9,473 nucleotides of DNA from an uncultured Gluconobacter sp. GTDB taxonomy: Bacteria > Pseudomonadota > Alphaproteobacteria > Acetobacterales > Acetobacteraceae. The stretch covers positions 1 through 9,473 of the forward strand of contig CALFLO010000155.1 in the NCBI GenBank assembly GCA_937880175.1. Direction: 5' to 3'. A model generated the notes under the pieces. That model did not search any database. It saw nothing but the letters and a program-made list of their open reading frames with translations, and had not been told where the DNA came from. Both the position numbers and the translations under genes were made by a program. Below, piece after piece: positions 5,897-9,473 of this stretch. The stretch's first letter is position 1. Every line of letters begins with the position of its first letter.

Positions 5897-6895
5897 TTAC
5901 AAATCCAGAAGATGCGCAGGAGAGTCCAGGTCCAGGCGGGCCCGACGGACATAGCGGCGCATGCTGCGCAGGTCGCGATGACGGGTGTGGGCCATGATCT
6001 GCTCGTCCCGCGCATTGGCCCGGAAGGCCTCGGTAACGAAGCCGGCGCGCAGCCCATGCGGGCTGAGGCGTTCTCCGGAGGCAATCTTGAGCCCGGCCAC
6101 CCTGGCACGACGTAGCAGGATCTGCCGAACGGCATCCGGATGCAGGGCATCGCGTCCGACCTGCTCCCAGCGGTTGATCGACCGGAAGAGGGGACCGTCC
6201 GTAATCTCGGCTTTCTTCAGCCAGCGTTCCAGAGCCAGAACCGGGCAGGTTTCGCGATGCTTGCCACGGGGGAGAAATACCTCTTCGCCCCGCTGTTCTG
6301 GGTCGGTTTTGCTGCGGGTGATATGGAGCTTCAGGCCGGTGCCGATGATCCGGACGGTCTCTGTTGTGAGGGCGACCAGCTCTGAACGCCGCAGCGCACC
6401 GGAAAAGCCAATGAGCAGAAGAGCCCGGTCGCGCAGATCCGGCAGCGTTTCGACGGTTTTGCCCTGTTCGGGAGCAACGAGTTTGCGAAGTTCCTGCGAG
6501 GTCAGGGCGGCGGCCTGTTTCTGAGGTGTGCCATACAGACGTCCTGCCGCACGCAGGGTGGTGCGAATGGCAGCGTGGCCAGAACTCCACTCCAGTCCCC
6601 GCATGCGATGCTGATAGCCAATGGCCGCCAGTCGGCGGTTGAGGGCCGAGCGGCTGAAATGGGGCGCCAGACTGTGCAGCCAGGCCGCAACGACGGGAGG
6701 GGCGGCCGGAAGCGGGGACGTGTCGTGTTCGTCGCACCAGTGACAGAAGGCCTGCCAGTCATGGGCATAGGCTCGGAGGGTTTCAGGGGCATAGGCCGCG
6801 GTCCGGGCACTGTCTTTTGCTGCGTCGAGAGCACTCTGCAGAGCAGGGGAGGGTGCTTCGGCAAGACGCACTGCGGGATCTGTCGGGACTGTCAT
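5897..6895 (-). CDS. Tyrosine site-specific recombinase (phage integrase family, Xer-like)
   Basis: This 332-residue recombinase breaks and rejoins DNA through a phosphotyrosine intermediate. An N-terminal core-binding domain (about 20-110, YAPETLRAYAHDWQAFCHWC) is followed by the catalytic domain (about 125-332). All six catalytic residues can be placed: R169 (GALRRSEL), K196 (RSKTD), H280 and R283 (PHGLR), H306 (TRHRDL) and the nucleophile Y315 (RRYVRR), with the usual nine-residue H-to-Y step. The ATG at 6895 is chosen; an in-frame TTG at 6946 would add 17 residues, and neither has an ideal ribosome-binding site. A 15-bp inverted repeat with a 7-base spacer lies 67 bases upstream and may be its substrate. 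The gene sits between scpB and the Api92-like gene, so plasmid multimer resolution is a reasonable role. Phage-like integration is the alternative. Confidence 0.9.
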   Translation of the reverse strand: MTVPTDPAVRLAEAPSPALQSALDAAKDSARTAAYAPETLRAYAHDWQAFCHWCDEHDTSPLPAAPPVVAAWLHSLAPHFSRSALNRRLAAIGYQHRMRGLEWSSGHAAIRTTLRAAGRLYGTPQKQAAALTSQELRKLVAPEQGKTVETLPDLRDRALLLIGFSGALRRSELVALTTETVRIIGTGLKLHITRSKTDPEQRGEEVFLPRGKHRETCPVLALERWLKKAEITDGPLFRSINRWEQVGRDALHPDAVRQILLRRARVAGLKIASGERLSPHGLRAGFVTEAFRANARDEQIMAHTRHRDLRSMRRYVRRARLDLDSPAHLLDL

Positions 6896-6961
6896 GCCGG
6901 TGATCTTCCCTCTGAAATATCCAATGAGTCTGCTGTGAGACAGCAATTAAGGCAACCCTGA

Positions 6962-6998
6962 TCTAACACGCGGTAAGAGAACATTACCACGTGTTAGA
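6962..6998. repeat. 15-bp inverted repeat with 7-nt spacer; putative recombinase crossover site
   Basis: Arms TCTAACACGCGGTAA (6962-6976) and TTACCACGTGTTAGA (6984-6998) are inverted copies with a single mismatch, around an asymmetric spacer GAGAACA. Two inverted arms of 11-15 bp around a 6-8 bp centre is the geometry of tyrosine-recombinase core sites such as dif and loxP. The recombinase gene begins 67 bases away. No T-run follows on either strand, so a terminator is disfavoured. An operator for the recombinase gene is the main alternative. Confidence 0.6.
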
Positions 6999-7045
6999 AC
7001 GACCGAAAACAGTCCTAGAAACCCGTAGAACGAGCCCAAAAGGGT

Positions 7046-7570
7046 TTAGAGTGGGCCTCTCAGGCCTTCGAGCAGCGGATCTAGTTCCGCCAAGGATCGC
7101 AGGCCATAGGTCACGAGGAAGGCTTCGGTCGTGGCCCAGAGCTGAGGCTGGCCGGGCACCGGCTTGCGGCCGACACTACGAATGAGGCCTTTCTCCTGCA
7201 GTAGGGCCAGGGTCTTCTGGGGCAGGGCGGCATCCCGGAAGCTTTCGATCTCGGGCCGGGTGACCGGCTGACGCGCAGCAATCAGCAGCAACACCTCGAG
7301 CACGGCGCGGGGCAGGCGTTCGGGGGGCCTCTCCAGTACACTTCTCAGGGCCTCTGCGAGATCGGGAGCGGTGCGGAACATCCACCCGTCTCCGACCGCG
7401 ACGAGTTCAAACCCCAGCCCCTTGGTACGCCTCGCCACCTCGCTCAGGATCTGGGCGATCTCCACGTCCTCTCCCAAGACACGTACCAGTGTCGTCCGGG
7501 ACACAGGACCGCTGCTCTGGAAGAAAAGGGCTTCGGTCAGACGGACGGGATCGGGGGAGGGAGACGTCAT
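7046..7570 (-). CDS. scpB: ScpB-like winged-helix subunit (segregation and condensation protein B)
   Basis: This 174-residue protein matches ScpB, which forms dimers that bind the ScpA linker in the Smc-ScpAB condensin. The first winged helix (about 8-80) opens with RLTEALFFQSSGPVSRTTL, equivalent to the ALLFASGEPVS motif, and continues LLxEVARRTKGLGFELVAVGDGWMFRT. The second (about 85-165) carries RLPRAVLEVLLLIAARQPVTRPEIE, matching LSxAALETLAIIAYRQPVTRAEIE, then LLQEKGLIRSVGRKPVPGQPQLWATTEAFL, matching the GR.xxPGRPxLYxTTxxFL block. The ATG at 7570 is chosen; an ATG 12 bases upstream is also possible. It is the first gene of the - strand cluster and 150 bases separate it from the recombinase. 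Unlike in most genomes it is not next to scpA. Confidence 0.85.
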   Translation of the reverse strand: MTSPSPDPVRLTEALFFQSSGPVSRTTLVRVLGEDVEIAQILSEVARRTKGLGFELVAVGDGWMFRTAPDLAEALRSVLERPPERLPRAVLEVLLLIAARQPVTRPEIESFRDAALPQKTLALLQEKGLIRSVGRKPVPGQPQLWATTEAFLVTYGLRSLAELDPLLEGLRGPL

Positions 7571-7707
7571 GGTCAAGAGCATAAGGCCGCTTCGGTGTCG
7601 TCGGCCAGAGTTCGGAACGCACTGTCAGTGGAGTTGATCCGCGACCTCGGGGATCAGGACCTGCAGGAGGTCTCTATCGAACTATGATTGTGTGATAGGA
7701 CACGGGA
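7571..7707. promoter_or_regulatory. Divergent intergenic region scpB / HNH gene with three palindromes
   Basis: This 137-base gap separates divergent genes and should hold both promoters. It contains CACTG-T-CAGTG (7620-7630), TGATCC-10 nt-GGATCA (7635-7640 and 7651-7656) and GACCT-5 nt-AGGTC (7658-7662 and 7668-7672), closely spaced. These look like regulator-binding sites. No convincing -35/-10 pair could be fixed on either strand. Confidence 0.4.
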
Positions 7708-8169
7708 ATGCCGATCCGACCGGAACTAAAAGCGCTTTACCCTCCCAACTGGCCTGAACTGAGCCGGCAGGTGCGGTTCGAGCGGGCAGGGGGTGTCTGT
7801 CAGCGCTGCGGCCGGCCGCATGGATATCATCTTCAGGTCCTGCCGGGTGGTCGATGGAAGCATCCGGAAACAGGACACTGGTTCAATGGCCGGGGCAGGC
7901 GGGTGTCCCCTCCCGACCTGATTGAGCATCTGCAGATGCGACAGACGAAAGTGGTACTGGCAGCGGCTCATCTGAATCACGACCCCACCAGCAACCGGTG
8001 GCGCAATCTGCGTGCGCTCTGTCAGCGCTGCCATCTGCTGCACGACCGGATGTATCACCTGGCGCAACGCCGTCTGACGTTGCGACGGCGTCTGGCCCTC
8101 GGGGATCTGTTCGAAGGGCCCTATCGGATTGGAATGAATCTTAAGGAGTATAAAACATACTATGGCTAA
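7708..8169 (+). CDS. HNH-like zinc-binding protein (putative HNH endonuclease)
   Basis: This 153-residue protein has the marks of an HNH-type fold. A first zinc knuckle C31-x2-C34 (GGVCQRCGRPHG) is followed by a variable insert (about 40-80), then H88-L-N-H91-D (AAAHLNHDP), N100 (WRNLRALC) and a second knuckle C105-x2-C108-H109. This order of CxxC, H, N, CxxCH is that of many small HNH nucleases, which use the first His and the later N/H for metal and DNA cleavage. The basic C-terminus (QRRLTLRRRLALG, about 119-131) could bind DNA. The ATG at 7708 follows a modest GGACACGGGA. The gene is divergent from scpB. A perfect CTTCT/AGAAG hairpin (8171-8185) lies just after the stop but lacks a T-run. 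The activity and target are unknown; a non-catalytic zinc protein is possible. Confidence 0.65.
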   Translation: MPIRPELKALYPPNWPELSRQVRFERAGGVCQRCGRPHGYHLQVLPGGRWKHPETGHWFNGRGRRVSPPDLIEHLQMRQTKVVLAAAHLNHDPTSNRWRNLRALCQRCHLLHDRMYHLAQRRLTLRRRLALGDLFEGPYRIGMNLKEYKTYYG

Positions 8170-8328
8170 TCTTCTTCGGGAGAAGAGGGGCAGGTCTGAT
8201 CTCGGCGGAAAAAGATAAAAAGCCGTCGTATATTTTGATGTTCGTTATGGACGTTGGTTTCAGGGGTAGGGACGGAAAATAGTCGAATTTAAAGCTGAAC
8301 GAATTTTGTTGGTATCAGATCAATTTAT

Positions 8329-8349
8329 GGATATACGTTCAGTATATCC
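8329..8349 (+). promoter_or_regulatory. vapBC operator palindrome
   Basis: A perfect inverted repeat GGATATAC-gttca-GTATATCC lies 15 bases before the vapB start. VapB antitoxins and VapBC complexes typically bind such sites to repress their own promoter. Its AT-rich arms overlap the probable -10 region, with TTGTTG (8306-8311) as a weak -35 candidate. Confidence 0.7.
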
Positions 8350-8364
8350 CATATGGAGGATGCC

Positions 8365-8589
8365 ATGCTTGCCCGCACAACTCTCTTTCTTTCCAACCGT
8401 TCTCAGGCTGTACGGCTTCCCAAGGCTGTTGCCTTTGACCTTAGTCTGAAGGACGTCGTGATCATTCCCGATGGCGTACGACGCATTATTGCGCCCGCGC
8501 ATGCCGCATGGGATGATTTTTTTTCGTCCTCCGGCACTGAGTTACCTGAACGCAATCAACCCGCAATGCAGGAACGCGAAAGCTTTTGA
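8365..8589 (+). CDS. vapB: VapB-family antitoxin (AbrB/SpoVT fold)
   Basis: This 74-residue antitoxin partners the downstream VapC. The N-terminus MLARTTLFLSNRSQAVRLPK (1-20) is the typical swapped-hairpin AbrB-type DNA-binding domain of VapB. The C-terminal part with WDDFF (about 48-52) fits the segment that inserts an aromatic residue into the toxin groove. The ATG at 8365 is preferred over the one at 8353 because GGAGG (8355-8359) lies 5 bases before it. The stop overlaps the vapC start by one base (TGATG). It should be co-expressed with vapC and repress the operon through the palindrome at 8329-8349. Confidence 0.88.
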   Translation: MLARTTLFLSNRSQAVRLPKAVAFDLSLKDVVIIPDGVRRIIAPAHAAWDDFFSSSGTELPERNQPAMQERESF

Positions 8590-8993
8590 TGCTACGTTAT
8601 CTGCTCGATACAAATTTTTGTATCCGCGTCTTGCGTGACCGTCCAAAGGGCTTACGCGAGCGTTTCAACGATAACGCCGAGGCCCTCTGTATTTCAGATG
8701 TTGTGCTTTACGAACTCCTCTATGGGGCGGAAAAATCTCAAAATCCGGCAAAAATCCGACGTGAGGTAGAGCATTTTGCTGCGCGTTTGTCTGTTTTGCC
8801 ATTTGACGATGATGCGGCAGCACATACAGCAGAAATTAGGGCTGATCTGGAAGCTCATGGATGTGTTATCGGACCATACGACTTAATGATTGCGGGGCAT
8901 GCCCGGAGCAAAGGACTGGTCGTTATAACCGGAAATATACGGGAATTTACTCGGGTAAATGGATTACGTTCTGAAGATTGGACGCCGGATTGA
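8589..8993 (+). CDS. vapC: VapC-family PIN-domain ribonuclease toxin
   Basis: This 134-residue protein is a PIN-domain RNase. Members of this family cut initiator tRNA or other structured RNA. The acidic residues sit where expected: D7 (YLLDTN), E42 (VLYELLYG) and D98 (GPYDLMIAGHA). The final block, ITGNIREFTRVNGLRSEDW (113-131), replaces the family's VTNNTREFxRVxGLxxEDW, with N116 and E119 kept but glycine at the position before N116. The length is normal for the family. The ATG at 8589 overlaps the vapB stop. The gene is apparently intact, and a decayed IS3 fragment starts directly after its stop, so no terminator of its own is visible. Confidence 0.92.
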   Translation: MLRYLLDTNFCIRVLRDRPKGLRERFNDNAEALCISDVVLYELLYGAEKSQNPAKIRREVEHFAARLSVLPFDDDAAAHTAEIRADLEAHGCVIGPYDLMIAGHARSKGLVVITGNIREFTRVNGLRSEDWTPD

Positions 8994-9180
8994 CGGGAGA
9001 AAGTCGCCGCCATGGCCTCGATGGCCTGGCGCTTCCACTAGGCAATCATCGTCTGATGCACACCATACTTCGACGTCAATTCGGAAATCGTCTGCTCGCC
9101 TCCAGTGCAACACGCGCCTTGAACTCGGCCGAATACCTCTTCCGCGTAACCTTACCCATAAATCCGTCCTCTCTCAGGCC
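8994..9180 (-). pseudogene. Degraded IS3 OrfA remnant
   Basis: The - strand from an ATG at 9159 reads MGKVTRKRYSAEFKARVALEA, nearly identical to OrfA of the intact IS3 copy at 990-1301. It then breaks: about 10 bases are missing relative to the intact copy, shifting the frame to a quick stop. Similarity resumes in another frame as TSKYGVHQTMIA, followed by an amber codon where the intact gene has the Q before WKRQ, then WKRQAIEAMAATFS. Similarity stops next to the vapC stop. To the right, homology ends after CAGGCC at 9180, where the IS110 element seems to begin. The fragment is non-functional. Confidence 0.85.
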
Positions 9181-9473
9181 GGTCTATAGACCCAATGACC
9201 GTCATTCGCCTCGTTTTCCGAGGTCAGGGGGAGCGTAAGCTCACTTTGTCAGGAGAGGAGAATGACAATGTCGACTGCGAAATTTATTGGCCTGGACGTT
9301 CACAAGGAGACAATTGCCGTGGCGGTCGCCAATGACGGGCGATCGGGAGAGATCCGGTTCCACGGGACTATTCCCAACACGCCCGATGCCATACGGCGCC
9401 TGGTGGCACGCCTGGCAGCGCCCGATGTCACGCTCCACTTCTGCTATGAAGCAGGCGGCTGTGGATATGGTAT
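9181..9473 (+). mobile_element. Left part of an IS110-family element (runs off window)
   Basis: The boundary is inferred from where homology to the IS3 remnant stops (9180) and the transposase gene that follows. The 81 bases before the gene contain hairpins: CCTCG/CGAGG with a TTTTC loop (9209-9223), a competing TGACC/GGTCA pair (9196-9200, 9222-9226) and GAGC-GTAA-GCTC (9231-9242). IS110-type elements insert without long terminal repeats, so the edge cannot be fixed from one side. Confidence 0.55.
9262..9473 (+). CDS. IS110-family transposase, N-terminal part (cut by window end)
   Basis: The first 70 residues are visible. IGLDVHKETIAVAVA (9-23) and HFCYEAGGCGYG (59-70) are hallmarks of the IS110 DEDD (RuvC-like) recombinase domain, with D12 and E63 the first two acidic catalytic residues. 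IS110 elements move by a recombinase directed by a structured RNA from the element's own non-coding end. Two in-frame ATGs (9262, 9268) are possible; AGGAGAGGAG (9251-9260) gives better spacing to 9268. The C-terminal serine domain lies outside the window. Confidence 0.9.
   Translation, partial: MTMSTAKFIGLDVHKETIAVAVANDGRSGEIRFHGTIPNTPDAIRRLVARLAAPDVTLHFCYEAGGCGYG

Noticed and set aside
5874..6737. - strand 287-codon frame overlapping the recombinase
   Set aside because: It is a shadow of the GC-rich recombinase gene in another frame, rich in Pro, Arg and Ser, without domain motifs.
6962..6998. Rho-independent terminator for scpB
   Set aside because: The stem is strong but no T-run follows on either strand, and the two-arm, 7-nt-centre geometry fits a recombinase site or operator better.
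8171..8185. Terminator after the HNH gene
   Set aside because: The CTTCT/AGAAG stem is short and AGGGG, not a T-run, follows it.

Overview
The window looks like part of a plasmid from an alphaproteobacterium, most likely an acetic acid bacterium (Acetobacteraceae). This host call is an inference. It rests on the RepA_C-type initiator with an iteron origin, the mix of IS3 and IS110 elements, the TA families and the GC-rich backbone genes. No rRNA, tRNA or chromosomal marker is present.

Layout from left to right. (1) Positions 1-57 hold the last codons of an unidentified + strand gene, ending at the edge of a complete IS3-family element (about 56-1366; OrfA and OrfB on the - strand). (2) At the right end of that IS is the C-terminal half of a MazF/PemK toxin gene without its start. 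A 58-residue putative membrane protein and about 310 bases of non-coding DNA follow. (3) The replication module: repA (- strand, 2097-3146) and a 3.16-3.51 kb origin with eight iterons, two of them inverted in the repA leader, plus two DnaA-box-like sites. (4) A complete relBE-type toxin-antitoxin pair (3588-4173). (5) A - strand maintenance cluster in the order scpB, tyrosine recombinase, Api92/DUF1281-like gene, scpA (7570 down to 4336). It encodes the kleisin and the winged-helix subunits of an SMC complex, but no Smc. A 15-bp inverted repeat with a 7-nt spacer, resembling a tyrosine-recombinase crossover site, lies between scpB and the recombinase. (6) Divergent from scpB, an HNH-like zinc protein (7708-8169). 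(7) A complete vapBC pair (8365-8993) with a perfect 8-5-8 palindromic operator. (8) A decayed IS3 OrfA relative (about 8994-9180), then the start of an IS110-family transposase that runs off the window.

Read together, this is a plasmid maintenance region: iteron replication control, two intact addiction modules, and a cluster that may couple DNA compaction (ScpA/ScpB, perhaps borrowing host Smc) to site-specific recombination, for example resolution of plasmid multimers. That coupled cluster is the most interesting part. The coupling is inferred from gene order, translational overlaps and the adjacent inverted repeat; it is not demonstrated. IS insertions and remnants bound the region on both sides and appear to have removed neighbouring genes.
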